From Candidatus Lernaella stagnicola (GTDB lineage: Bacteria; Lernaellota; Lernaellaia; Lernaellales; Lernaellaceae), in contig JAVCCK010000034.1 in the NCBI GenBank assembly GCA_030765525.1, forward strand, positions 308,710 through 356,072: a DNA stretch of 47,363 nucleotides. The letters run 5' to 3'. Both the position numbers and the translations under genes were made by a program. Positions 1 to 8,228 of the stretch are shown one piece after another (position 1 is the first letter of the stretch; each line of letters opens with the position of its first letter). The notes below the pieces were generated by a model. That model was not told the DNA's origin. It saw only the letters and a program-made list of their open reading frames with translations, and ran no database searches.

Positions 1-1
1 T

Positions 2-745
2 GTGCAAGGTTCGGCGAAGCTGCGCAACATTCGCAGTGCCGAAGAAGATTACTTGAAGTTCATCGGCCGCGCCTTCGTCGGCAAGCGGTTTATCGACAGC
101 ATCTACGCGGGAATTCACGCTCAGTACAGCGAATTCGATTTTCGCGGGTCGGATTACTACGATTACTGGACGCAATTGTACGGCGCCGAATTTCGATATG
201 ATTTCAAGCGCACGTTCTCGGTCGGGGCGGGCTATAACTACGAAAGGAAAACGTATCCTTTCAACGCCTTGCGCAATATCGGCGAGGAAAATATCCTGTT
301 GGTGGAAAGGGACGACAAGCGCAAGGACAACCTCAACGAGGTGCGGGCATCGGTTCGCTATCAAACCGCCTTTTTCGAGCGCTTGCCCTTTATGACGACG
401 CTGACTTACACCTACCAGAACAACGCCTCGAACTCCTACGGTGACGCTTACGACAACCACCGCGTGACGGTGGGCCTGTCTCAATATGTGCTGGAAGATA
501 CGAGCGTGCACTTCGTCGGGACGTTCCAGTTCCGCGATTCGAAAGAAAAGGTTTTGATTCCGCACAGTTATTCAATCGAGGAGGACGACGAAAACTACAA
601 TCAGATCCAGGCGAGGCTTACTCATAGTTTCACCGAGTACTTCAGCCTGTACGGAAGCTATCAGCGTTTTTGGAGCAATTTCGATCACGACCGACTCAGT
701 TTCGTGCGTAATTTGTATGCCTTAGGCATCACGTTTCGATTCTGA
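2..745 (+). CDS. Outer-membrane beta-barrel protein, C-terminal part (5' truncated)
   Basis: The reading frame is open to the window edge, so the N-terminus and any signal peptide are missing. The visible 247 residues alternate hydrophobic and polar residues in repeated aromatic-rich strands, for example around residues 35-75, 110-140 and 150-180. They are separated by charged loops such as EEDDENYNQ. The chain ends in the strand LYALGITFRF with a C-terminal Phe, the usual BAM recognition signature of outer-membrane barrels. It probably forms a transmembrane barrel in the outer membrane, but no specific family or substrate can be named. The next gene is about 160 bases downstream and reads in the same direction. 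Confidence 0.7.
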   Translation: MQGSAKLRNIRSAEEDYLKFIGRAFVGKRFIDSIYAGIHAQYSEFDFRGSDYYDYWTQLYGAEFRYDFKRTFSVGAGYNYERKTYPFNALRNIGEENILLVERDDKRKDNLNEVRASVRYQTAFFERLPFMTTLTYTYQNNASNSYGDAYDNHRVTVGLSQYVLEDTSVHFVGTFQFRDSKEKVLIPHSYSIEEDDENYNQIQARLTHSFTEYFSLYGSYQRFWSNFDHDRLSFVRNLYALGITFRF

Positions 746-905
746 GTCGATACCAAAAACTTGATGAATATGACGAATAACTGAAGTGAAGCTTGTTTAT
801 ATGGATTGTCAAATGTATGAAATAAAAGGTAAATTGTTCGTGGCACGGATGTTGCGAGCAACTGTTCGCGGTGATAGAATGCGAAGCAACCGGTGGAGAG
901 TCAGT

Positions 906-1688
906 TTGCAAGCAAGGATAATCATTGGATTTCTGGTACTGCTCGCGGCGATGCTCGTGGCGTGCGGCGACAACGGCGTTGGTATCGACGTTGGCTTTGA
1001 CGACCCGGTCGAAGAAGGTGTACCGCCCGAGGCGCAGGGCAGCGCGACGCTGGAAAACATGCACAATCACTCCGGAATTTCAGTGGAACTCGCGGAAATC
1101 GGGATCAGCTTAGTGACCGACGAGAAGGGTGAGTTCGCGTTGATTAGTGAACTGGCCGAAGGGGAATGGACCCTGTTTGCGTCGTATCCGTTCTTTTCCA
1201 CCGCCGAGCAGAACTTCACGGTCGTCAAAGGCCGGCCCGAGAACGACCTCGATCCGATGAAACTCGACCAACGCGTGATTTTTGACGTCCGGCCCGAGCG
1301 GCCCTATTACACGTACGGCGAAACAGTTGTCATCACCTTGGATGCCACGAATGTCTCCGGGGAAATCCAAAAGCTCGAATCGCTCTCTAGTCCCATGGCC
1401 GCCTTTGCGGTTCGCCACAACAGTGAGACCGTCGTGGGAGGTCTCTTCCCCGGCCAGGGTTCCGAGCCGCAGGAAGTGGTGCTTCAGCCCTACGAAACGC
1501 TGAGTTTCACGCTGAGTTGGACCATCGACAATTTCGATTTGGAGCCCGGCGACTATGACATCTATGCCGTGCTGACCAACTCGGCCCAATATCCCGATTA
1601 CTTTTCGCCGGATTCCGAACTCGCCGCCGAACTCAACAATTCGCTGTTCAGCAAGTTGACGCCGGCCACGATCTCGCTCGCCGAATAA
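906..1688 (+). CDS. Lipoprotein with carboxypeptidase-regulatory-like and BsuPI-like domains
   Basis: An N-terminal hydrophobic segment ends in the lipobox LVAC followed by GDNG, so this should be a lipid-anchored envelope protein. I chose the TTG at 906 because GGAGAG (895-900) lies five bases upstream. An in-frame ATG at 879 and one at 786 have no comparable ribosome binding site, but a start at 879 would also leave a workable signal peptide. After the Cys, residues about 35-100 resemble a carboxypeptidase-regulatory/PEGA-type beta sandwich (DEKGEFALISELAEGEWTL). The C-terminal 120 residues (YYTYGETVVITLDATNVSG, then LQPYETLSFTLSWTID) resemble the BsuPI inhibitor fold. Function is unknown. 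The domain naming is by pattern only. Confidence 0.7.
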   Translation: MQARIIIGFLVLLAAMLVACGDNGVGIDVGFDDPVEEGVPPEAQGSATLENMHNHSGISVELAEIGISLVTDEKGEFALISELAEGEWTLFASYPFFSTAEQNFTVVKGRPENDLDPMKLDQRVIFDVRPERPYYTYGETVVITLDATNVSGEIQKLESLSSPMAAFAVRHNSETVVGGLFPGQGSEPQEVVLQPYETLSFTLSWTIDNFDLEPGDYDIYAVLTNSAQYPDYFSPDSELAAELNNSLFSKLTPATISLAE

Positions 1689-1909
1689 GCTTCCCGGTTA
1701 TCTCCGTTGACGCAGCCGAGGCGCGTTTCTTTTGACGTAGAGGACTTCAATCCCAGTACGTAGACCGGATGCCGCGCGAGGAAACCGCACGGAAGTGGTG
1801 GGAAGAAGGTCGAAGAATGTCTATCGTCGCGTTGGAATGAACATCGAATGTTCGTGGTAACACTTGATAAATAAACCGTTTTTCGCCGGAAAGCCGTAGC
1901 TTTATCCTC

Positions 1910-1938
1910 TTGCGCGCTTCGGGTGTCTCTGCTAGTGT
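1910..1938 (+). promoter_or_regulatory. Candidate extended -10 promoter
   Basis: TTGCGC at 1910-1915, a 17-base spacer, and TAGTGT at 1933-1938 preceded by TGC (an extended -10 feature). It lies 50 bases before the Cys-repeat gene start. The rest of the 300-base gap from 1689 to 1988 holds two isolated TTGACG boxes (1706, 1732) without a good -10, and no gene. Confidence 0.3.
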
Positions 1939-1988
1939 ACGCACGCGAAACGGATCCATCAGGTTCCACAGCACATAAGGGTAAACGA

Positions 1989-2678
1989 ATGCGCCGAATT
2001 TCGACCGTCATGTTCGGTGGAGCGTTGATCGCTCTGCTCGTGCTTAGTACTTTGGCCGTGGCCGGGATGAAGGGCAAGTTGTACGTCAAGACGACCGAGA
2101 TGCTGCTGACTGAGCGCAGCGGGAACGTGTGTCGCGCCGAGACGGACAATTATTGCGAACGCAACTACAATTGCCCCATAGGAACCGTGGCGCACGCCGT
2201 GATTTACAATATCAAGGAAGATGACGGCGAGAAAATGCTCGCCGGTCTCAGCTTGGTGTGCAGCGACCCGAACGCCTTCAGCAACCCTACTTTCGTTGGT
2301 GCCGGCGGCGACAAATTCGCGGGCGAAGTCATCAACGACTATTGTCCGGTCGGCTACATGTTGTCCGGTTCGGATTTCTACACAAGCGATCGCATTCACT
2401 TGACCGGGGTTCGGCGTGTGTGCCGGCGTTACCAGCCTTTCGACGAACGCCGGGGACCAAATCTTTACGGCAAAGGGTTTGATTCGATGGCCAATGTTTG
2501 TCCCGAGGGACATTGGGTGACCGGCGCGAAAGTCAGCTTTGAGCGGGTCGTGCCGGAAAACGGCGCCGTCGATTCGTCTCTGATCAACGTTCGTTACTAT
2601 TGCAGCGAAGTGCGCCATTTCGTCATCGAACCCAGCAAGAAAGAACTGGAAGAAGCAGCAAAGGAAACGCGCCACTAG
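1989..2678 (+). CDS. Exported protein with three Cys-pair repeats
   Basis: The ATG at 1989 follows AAGGG with a seven-base gap and gives a classical signal peptide (MRRIS..., hydrophobic core, cleavage near LAVAG). An upstream in-frame start at 1923 would bury that signal peptide. The mature part has nine Cys. Six form three spaced pairs of one repeating module: C62-C91 (CPIGTVAHAV...LVC), C119-C145 (CPVGYMLSG...RRVC) and C171-C205 (CPEGHWVTG...RYYC). Each module reads CPxG, a short beta segment, an Ile/Leu/Val-rich segment and a closing Cys. This suggests three small disulfide-bonded domains in the periplasm or outside the cell. The C-terminus is a charged helix (KKELEEAAKETRH). The next gene starts three bases after the stop. 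Function is unknown. Confidence 0.75.
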   Translation: MRRISTVMFGGALIALLVLSTLAVAGMKGKLYVKTTEMLLTERSGNVCRAETDNYCERNYNCPIGTVAHAVIYNIKEDDGEKMLAGLSLVCSDPNAFSNPTFVGAGGDKFAGEVINDYCPVGYMLSGSDFYTSDRIHLTGVRRVCRRYQPFDERRGPNLYGKGFDSMANVCPEGHWVTGAKVSFERVVPENGAVDSSLINVRYYCSEVRHFVIEPSKKELEEAAKETRH

Positions 2679-2681
2679 AAA

Positions 2682-3485
2682 ATGGATTCGAATCTTCCGC
2701 TCAACCTCCAATTCAATGGCGACATTCGTGTCGGTTTAGCTCTTGCGTTTGTACTGCTCATACTCGCCTGGAAACTGCGCGTGGTGACACGCGGCGGCAT
2801 GGTGGGCGGCGTTGTCGTCGGCACCTCCGTTTACGCGGCGTTCAGTTGGGCGGGCTTGGTTCTATTGCTGTCGTATTACATTTTCGCCGACGTCTCGAAA
2901 CGGCTCGCGATGGACGTGCTCAAACGGAAAAGCAAGGCCATCGCCGAGGGCAAGGAAGGGGCGCTGAATTTCGGCGCCGTCTTATTGCCGAGCGCGATTC
3001 CACTGCTGGCGGCGTGGGTCATGATTTTCAGTACCAAAGCACCGCATCAGTTTCTTAGCCTACTGGCGTTTGTGGCATCGCTTACCACGTCGCTGGGCGA
3101 TCTGGTCAGCACGGAGTTGGGCCAGGCATACGGCAAGCGCACGTACCAGTTGATTACGTTGGAACGCGTGCGCGCCGGCACGCGCGGCGGCGTGAGCCTT
3201 GAGGGCAGCTTGTATGGCGCGGTGACGATCATTTTATACGTCGGGTTCGCCTTCGGTCTATTTCATGCGGCGGGCTTTAACGTGGACGCCCACGACCTGT
3301 TGTTCGGCGCCAAAGCGGTGTTGATTCTCATTTTCGCCGCGGTGCTGGCCAACCATATCGAGAGCGTCGTGAGCGGCATACTCGGCCAGTTTCAACGCCG
3401 ACCGAATAAGCGCGCGTTGAACTTCCTGGGTGGTGTGGTCGGCGCATTGCTGACGCTGTTCTTCACCAATTTTCCGGAGGCCTGA
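2682..3485 (+). CDS. DUF92 family integral membrane protein
   Basis: 267 residues with six or so hydrophobic segments. The centre carries the DUF92/TMEM19 signature: SLTTSLGDLVSTELGQAYGK followed by LERVRAGTRGGVSLEGSLYG. In this family the signature lies between membrane helices. Family members are often found beside isoprenoid or lipid genes, but no biochemical role is firmly established, so I leave the function open. The start is three bases after the preceding stop, suggesting co-transcription and translational coupling with the Cys-repeat protein. Confidence 0.8.
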   Translation: MDSNLPLNLQFNGDIRVGLALAFVLLILAWKLRVVTRGGMVGGVVVGTSVYAAFSWAGLVLLLSYYIFADVSKRLAMDVLKRKSKAIAEGKEGALNFGAVLLPSAIPLLAAWVMIFSTKAPHQFLSLLAFVASLTTSLGDLVSTELGQAYGKRTYQLITLERVRAGTRGGVSLEGSLYGAVTIILYVGFAFGLFHAAGFNVDAHDLLFGAKAVLILIFAAVLANHIESVVSGILGQFQRRPNKRALNFLGGVVGALLTLFFTNFPEA

Positions 3486-3577
3486 TGGCCGGCGACGCGG
3501 GGTCGGTCAAAGTCGTTGAAACCTCGGATGTCTCCGATGTGCGCCTAACAGCCATCATCAACGAAATGCTGCCCTAG
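3485..3577 (+). CDS. Possible 30-residue microprotein coupled to the DUF92 gene
   Basis: An ATG overlaps the DUF92 stop codon by one base (TGATG) and opens a 30-residue frame, MAGDAGSVKVVETSDVSD..., ending in LTAIINEMLP. Its TAG stop shares the tetranucleotide CTAG with the stop codon of the response regulator on the other strand. The start overlap and the fit into the available gap favour a real gene, but the length is at the noise level. It could instead be the remnant of a longer gene removed by the neighbouring insertion. No family recognised. Confidence 0.3.
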   Translation: MAGDAGSVKVVETSDVSDVRLTAIINEMLP

Positions 3578-3969
3578 GCTTCCTGCTCGTCGATCAGCGC
3601 ATGTAGTTTCTCTGCCAGTTCACCGACCTTAAACGGCTTCTTGAGGAAATCCACAGCGCCGTAAGACATCGCCATTTCCTTTTCGCGATTTAGCTGCAAT
3701 GTCGCATAGGCGGTGACGACAATGACCGGGATCGACACCGTTTGCGCGTCGCGTTTCAATTCCCGCAGCAGATCCAGGCCGTGGGTATGCGGCAACATGA
3801 CGTCCAGCAGAATCACCGCCGGCTTCTCGGTGCGGGCGGCGCGCAAACCGTCGGCGCCGTTGGCGTACCAGATCACTTGAAATCCACGGTTGCTCAAGCC
3901 TTTTTCGATATAGAAGGCGTGGTCCGGATTGTCTTCAATCAACAGAATCAGCGTTCGTTTATCGGACAT
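3574..3969 (-). CDS. Single-domain response regulator (CheY-like receiver)
   Basis: About 131 residues consisting only of a receiver domain. The acidic pair E12-D13 (LIEDN), the phospho-acceptor D56 (LLDVMLP), T86 (VVTAY) and K111 (LKKPF) are all present, so it should be phosphorylated normally. No DNA-binding or output domain follows, so it probably acts by protein contact or as part of a relay. I chose the ATG at 3969, which overlaps the kinase stop codon as TGATG. The TTG one codon earlier is less likely. The kinase directly upstream is the obvious partner. Confidence 0.9.
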   Translation of the reverse strand: MSDKRTLILLIEDNPDHAFYIEKGLSNRGFQVIWYANGADGLRAARTEKPAVILLDVMLPHTHGLDLLRELKRDAQTVSIPVIVVTAYATLQLNREKEMAMSYGAVDFLKKPFKVGELAEKLHALIDEQEA

Positions 3970-5597
3970 CAAACTGTACCTTTCTCCTGTTGAAACGCCG
4001 CATTCGACTCAGGCGAAGCGTCGGAGCGACAAGGTGGAACCTGCAGCGTGAAAACACTGCCGCGACCCACCGCACTGGTGACGCGAATTTCCCCGCCCAG
4101 CACGCGGGTGAGCCGGTGGGCGATGGCCAGCCCGAGCCCCGCGCCTTCGGCGGCGTCCTGCAGCGGGCCTTTGACACGGTGGAATTGTTCGAAGATGCGA
4201 GCGAGTTCTTCCTCGGGAATGCCGACGCCGGTGTCTTTCACGGTAACGAGCAGGTCGCCGTTTAGTGCGGAGAAACGCAGTTCAACTTCACCTTGCACCG
4301 TGAACTTGAAGGCGTTGGATAACAGGTTGGCCGCGATCCGGAACAACTTTTCGCGGTCGGTGGGAAACGTTTTCGCAGGCACTTCGTTGGACCAACGCAG
4401 AGCCACGCCCTTGACGCGCGCCACATCGATGAAGCCGTCGGCGAGTTCGCGAAGGAACTCATCGAGGTCAAACTGGTCGACGTAGATCGTCTCTTCGTCA
4501 ACCAGCAAACGCGAGAAATCGAGGATATCGGTGACCAAATCGAGAAGGCGTCGGGCGTTGACGCCGATACGTTCAGTCATCTGCTGGAGTTCGGCGGCGG
4601 AATCGGCCTCGGGCAGCAGTTCGGCAAGCCCGAGAATCGAATGCAAAGGAGTTTTGAGTTCGTGACTCGTGTTAGCCAGGAAATTTGATTTCAAACGACT
4701 GGCCTTGGCCAGTTCCCGGTTCTTCTCGATGATTTTCCGGGCTTGCGCTTCCAGCCCCTCAAAAAGCCGGGCGTTGCGCAGGGCGTAGGCGACCAGGTTG
4801 GCCGCCAACACGAGCATTTGTCTTTCGATCGCGGAGAAGGGGTTACCGCCGGTGCGAAACACGCACAACAGGCCGTCGCCGGATCCCACGTTCGCCGTGA
4901 TGTGGTGATGGATATCGGCTTGCGAAATGGGCTCGCCCGCCGTTTGAAACGCCACGAGGGAAGCGTTTTCGGGGAGAGAACGCTGGGCTTCTCGGGCCGC
5001 CAACAACTCGCGAACATGGGCCACGACCCGGTCATTGTGTTCCGGAGACCAATCGGCGGGTAGGTGTACTTCCAACTCGTTACTCGACCAATCCCACAAG
5101 GCCATGCCGTGAAAGAAAACGAGCGTGGAAAGCAAGGCGGGCAAACGTCGCTTGAGAAGTGCGGGATTATTGGTTGCTAAGATACGCCGACTAAATTCAT
5201 CAATACGACTCAGGACCTGATCGAGCGACGCTCCCACCTGCGGGCTGTGCCGCAATTGGATAATCGTTTGCCAAGCGGGCAGGTCGAGTTCGACGAGCGA
5301 TTGTGATTCGACGCCGAGAGCTCCGGCGAGGCAGTGCGGGAATCGGCGCGGCGTGCCCGGGCGCGGCGCGTTGTAGACGATGACGGGCGTGCGTTCCCGC
5401 CACGCGGGCAGGTTGGGGATACCGTCGAGAATGGCGTAGTCAACCAGGACAAATGCCAAGTCGTCAGGCGGAGCCATGTCGTGAATGGAATAGGCGTGTT
5501 GTAGGTCGAAATCGGGCTGCGATTCCCGCAAGCGGTCGACTTCTTGTGTCTGTTCGCAGACGATTAGTACAGCCGGTTTGGTGTCCATCGGCCGCAT
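3969..5597 (-). CDS. Hybrid-like sensor histidine kinase with degenerate receiver and GAF-like region
   Basis: Order of parts: residues about 5-110 look like a degenerate receiver domain (VLIVCEQTQEVDRL, then VLVDYAILDG). Next is a GAF-like region to about 280, then a coiled-coil linker (ARKIIEKNRELAKASRLKSN). HisKA follows with phospho-acceptor His near 312 in NTSHELKTPLHS. HATPase_c comes last with an N box (IAANLLSNAFKFT), DTGVGIP and GAGLGLAI. No transmembrane segment is seen, so it is likely a cytoplasmic sensor. The start is uncertain: ATG 5597 or 5588 both suit. An upstream TTG at 5651 would add residues of no domain character. It is translationally coupled to the response regulator. 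The signal sensed is unknown. Confidence 0.88.
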   Translation of the reverse strand: MRPMDTKPAVLIVCEQTQEVDRLRESQPDFDLQHAYSIHDMAPPDDLAFVLVDYAILDGIPNLPAWRERTPVIVYNAPRPGTPRRFPHCLAGALGVESQSLVELDLPAWQTIIQLRHSPQVGASLDQVLSRIDEFSRRILATNNPALLKRRLPALLSTLVFFHGMALWDWSSNELEVHLPADWSPEHNDRVVAHVRELLAAREAQRSLPENASLVAFQTAGEPISQADIHHHITANVGSGDGLLCVFRTGGNPFSAIERQMLVLAANLVAYALRNARLFEGLEAQARKIIEKNRELAKASRLKSNFLANTSHELKTPLHSILGLAELLPEADSAAELQQMTERIGVNARRLLDLVTDILDFSRLLVDEETIYVDQFDLDEFLRELADGFIDVARVKGVALRWSNEVPAKTFPTDREKLFRIAANLLSNAFKFTVQGEVELRFSALNGDLLVTVKDTGVGIPEEELARIFEQFHRVKGPLQDAAEGAGLGLAIAHRLTRVLGGEIRVTSAVGRGSVFTLQVPPCRSDASPESNAAFQQEKGTV

Positions 5598-5694
5598 GGT
5601 CTCGCGTTCAAGCCGGGGCGTCAAGGCAATGGTTGCGACGCGAGCTGCCAATTGATTTCATCGCTGCTTGCAGTACAATCCCGCAACATAGTGG

Positions 5695-5768
5695 GCCCCC
5701 ATAGCTCAGGTGGATAGAGCTCAGGATTCCTAATCCTGGTGCCGTAGGTTCGAGTCCTACTGGGGGCG
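5695..5768 (+). tRNA. tRNA-Arg (anticodon CCU)
   Basis: A full cloverleaf can be drawn. The acceptor arms are GCCCCCA (5695-5701) and TGGGGGC (5761-5767). The D arm is GCTC/GAGC, the anticodon arm CAGGA/TCCTG around the loop TTCCTAA, and the T arm GTAGG-TTCGAGT-CCTAC. The discriminator is G. The anticodon CCU reads AGG. CCA is not encoded. Confidence 0.95.
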
Positions 5769-5774
5769 GCCGGC

Positions 5775-5810
5775 AAACCCGCGACCGTTTAGGTGGCGGG
5801 TTTCTTTTTT
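5775..5810 (+). terminator. Intrinsic terminator of tRNA-Arg
   Basis: Perfect 8-bp stem AAACCCGC (5775-5782) / GCGGGTTT (5796-5803), 13-base loop, then CTTTTTT. It begins seven bases after the tRNA. Confidence 0.85.
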
Positions 5811-5872
5811 GTTGCGGGCTGCGGTGATATGATTCCAAGGCGGATCCGGTTGGAATCACGTGGAGAGGGTCT

Positions 5873-6439
5873 ATGAAACGCATCATCATTCTTCTGCTGG
5901 TGTTCTCGGTATTGGCCTGGCCGATGGTGTCGGGTGCCGAGGATTTCCGGAGTGCGGTCTGGGGCGCCAAGCCGGAGCAGGTCGAGCATGACGAGCGCAT
6001 GTTGTCATTGTATCACAAGAGCGATAACCAACTCGTCTTTCACGGGAAGGTGGTGGGATTTCCGGCGGCAGTGTACTTTCACTTCAGCTCGTCGGGACTC
6101 GATCACGGCACAATCTTGTTCTTGCAGAAGCATGTGGAAGCCGAACGGTACATGGAGGATCACGCCGCGGTTCGCAAGTTGTTGATTGAAAAATACGGCA
6201 ATCCCAGCTCTAACGCCGAAACCTGGTCCGGCACGAATGCCAAGACGAAAACCAAGCAACTCGCCGAGGCGCTGGCCAAAGGACAGGTTAACATCGTTAC
6301 CGGCTGGAAGACCGACACGTCGGAAATCTTCCTAATTTTGGGGGGCAAAGACGGTCGTATTTCCATGCGTATCAACTATTTCAGCAAGGACCTGTACAAT
6401 TTCGACGTCAAACGCGAGGCGCGTCCGAACGAATTGTGA
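5873..6439 (+). CDS. Exported protein of unknown function
   Basis: The ATG follows GGAGAGGGTCT. The first 21 residues are a clear signal peptide (MKRIIILLLVFSVLAW..., cleavage after SGA), so the protein is probably periplasmic. The mature N-terminus DFRSAVWGAKPEQV resembles a motif common in small periplasmic proteins, in which an Asp/Phe-Arg and a Trp-Gly are followed by a helix. The rest is mixed alpha/beta with a Lys/Ala-rich helix (KTKTKQLAEALAKG) and a C-terminal beta region. No enzyme motif is visible. It stands alone between the tRNA terminator and the HU gene. Confidence 0.7.
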   Translation: MKRIIILLLVFSVLAWPMVSGAEDFRSAVWGAKPEQVEHDERMLSLYHKSDNQLVFHGKVVGFPAAVYFHFSSSGLDHGTILFLQKHVEAERYMEDHAAVRKLLIEKYGNPSSNAETWSGTNAKTKTKQLAEALAKGQVNIVTGWKTDTSEIFLILGGKDGRISMRINYFSKDLYNFDVKREARPNEL

Positions 6440-6580
6440 GGCTCCATCGCCATGGTGGGCGGCGTCGCAAAACGGTCGTCTTGGAAGCCGGATTGGAAAA
6501 AAGGTTTTTTCACAGCACGCATATTTTTGATTTTCTGATGTAAGAGACCTTGTTTTTCGCGTTACGGCGTTTATTTTAAC

Positions 6581-6610
6581 TTGACAGGTGTGGTTTCAAC
6601 ATGCGGTAAT
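6581..6610 (+). promoter_or_regulatory. Sigma-70-type promoter of the HU/IHF gene
   Basis: TTGACA (6581-6586), 18-base spacer, GGTAAT (6605-6610), about 40 bases before the ATG. A perfect A/T palindrome and several T-tracts lie just upstream. Confidence 0.65.
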
Positions 6611-6650
6611 TGTAAAGAAAATCACATCAGATATGCCCAGGGGGATGGCG

Positions 6651-6974
6651 ATGAATAAGTCGGACCTTGTCGAGGCTTTGTCCAAACGGGCGGGGATCAC
6701 CATCAAGAGGGCTGCGGAAGTCGTCGATTTGATATTCAACGAAATGACCCAAGAGTTGGTCAAAGGAAGTCGCATCGAAATACGAGGTTTCGGAAGCTTC
6801 GTCATCAAAGAGTATGAGTCTTACGTAGGTCGTAATCCGAAAACAAAAGAAAAGATCCACGTACCGCCCAAACGCTTGCCATATTTCAAAGTCGGCAAAG
6901 AACTGCGGCAAAGGGTGGATGGCATAGGAGACGTTGTGGTTTCGATCGCAACGCCGGCGCCGGAAGATTACTGA
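6651..6974 (+). CDS. HU/IHF-family DNA-binding protein (IHF-beta-like)
   Basis: The ATG at 6651 is six bases after AGGGGG. The ATG at 6645 would be too close to it. The 107-residue product has the family plan. An N-terminal helical dimerisation part (MNKSDLVEALSKRAG...) is followed by IEIRGFGSFVIKEY. The DNA-binding beta arm carries the intercalating-proline context GRNPKTKEKIHVPPKR, and a helix KVGKELRQRV closes the domain. RGFGSF with GRNPKT is closer to IHF-beta than to HU, but separating the two by eye is unreliable. A 13-residue tail beyond the usual end is extra. It should bend DNA and compact the nucleoid. sucC follows about 80 bases later. Confidence 0.85.
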   Translation: MNKSDLVEALSKRAGITIKRAAEVVDLIFNEMTQELVKGSRIEIRGFGSFVIKEYESYVGRNPKTKEKIHVPPKRLPYFKVGKELRQRVDGIGDVVVSIATPAPEDY

Positions 6975-7055
6975 CCCTTACCCAGTGTTGTAGCCAACGA
7001 TTAGAAACGCAGAACGACGACTAAGGTTTATGCGCTGTCCAGGGGAGGACTACCC

Positions 7056-8228
7056 ATGAATATTCACGAATATCAAGCAAAAGAGCTACTACAACAATTC
7101 GGTGTACCGGTGCCGCCGTTTCGAAAGATATCCAATCCGTGGGAAGCCTACGAAACGGCGCAGGATTTAGGCGGCGACATCTGGGTCGTCAAAGCGCAGA
7201 TTCACGCCGGCGGACGCGGTAAGGCCGGTGGCGTCAAACTCGCGCGAAGTCTCGAAGAAGTTCACGAACTGGCGCTCGAAATTCACGGCAAACGGCTCGT
7301 CACGCCGCAAACCGGTCCCCAGGGCCGCGTCGTGAAAAAGCTAATGATCACCAAGGCCGTCGACATCGATAAGGAATATTATCTGGCGATGCTGATCGAT
7401 CGCGCCACGCGCTCCGTCACGGTCATGGCCAGCCGCGAAGGCGGTATGGAAATCGAGAAGGTAGCGGCCGAAACGCCCGAGAAAATCATTTTGCGGAATG
7501 TGGATTTGCTGTGCGGCCTGTCGCCGTTTGCCGCGCGCGGCGTGGCTTTCGCGTTGGGGCTCACCGGCAAGCAGGTGCATCAATGCGCCGCTTTGATCAG
7601 CAATATGTATCGTCTGTTTGTCGAGAAGGACTGTGCGCTTATCGAAATCAATCCGCTGGTGCTGGATTCCGCCGGCGCCCTGTGGGCGGTGGACGCGAAG
7701 GTAACTCTGGATGATAACGCCCTACCGCGGCATGCGGATGTGCGGGGCTTCCGCGATTTCGAAGAGGAAGAGCCGCTGGAAATCCTCGCCCGGCGCTACG
7801 GCGTGGACTACGTCAAGCTGGACGGTAACATCGGTTGTCTAGTCAACGGTGCGGGATTGGCGATGGCCACGATGGATATGATCAAGCTGGCCGGTGGCGA
7901 GCCGGCAAATTTCCTCGATATCAAGGGCGGGGCGAACAAGGAAAACGTCGTCAACGCCTTCCGTTTGCTGACCGCCGATAAGCGCGTTCGCGTCGTGCTG
8001 ATCAATATTTTCGGCGGCATTGTGCGCTGCGATATGGTCGCGGCCGGTATCTTGTCGGCGTTGGAGGAAATTGACGTTCAATTGCCGATTGTGATTCGCT
8101 TGGAGGGAACCAACGTCCAGGAAGGCCGCAAACTGCTCGAAGATTCCGGCCACGAATTCATCCTCGCTAAAGGATTGGCCGACGCTGCGGGCAAAGTCGT
8201 GGCCGCGTTGCCGGGAGGTGCGTCATGA
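7056..8228 (+). CDS. sucC: Succinyl-CoA synthetase beta subunit (ADP-forming type)
   Basis: 390 residues, the usual family length, from an ATG preceded by GGGGAGGACTACCC. It begins with the hallmark [20 protein letters not shown] of an ATP-grasp domain ([16 protein letters not shown] binds nucleotide). EINPLVLD follows, then the C-terminal CoA-ligase flavodoxin-like domain ([28 protein letters not shown]). With SucD it interconverts succinyl-CoA and succinate with substrate-level phosphorylation in the citric acid cycle. The stop overlaps the sucD start (ATGA), which helps balance the two subunits. Confidence 0.96.
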   Translation: MNIHEYQAKELLQQFGVPVPPFRKISNPWEAYETAQDLGGDIWVVKAQIHAGGRGKAGGVKLARSLEEVHELALEIHGKRLVTPQTGPQGRVVKKLMITKAVDIDKEYYLAMLIDRATRSVTVMASREGGMEIEKVAAETPEKIILRNVDLLCGLSPFAARGVAFALGLTGKQVHQCAALISNMYRLFVEKDCALIEINPLVLDSAGALWAVDAKVTLDDNALPRHADVRGFRDFEEEEPLEILARRYGVDYVKLDGNIGCLVNGAGLAMATMDMIKLAGGEPANFLDIKGGANKENVVNAFRLLTADKRVRVVLINIFGGIVRCDMVAAGILSALEEIDVQLPIVIRLEGTNVQEGRKLLEDSGHEFILAKGLADAAGKVVAALPGGAS

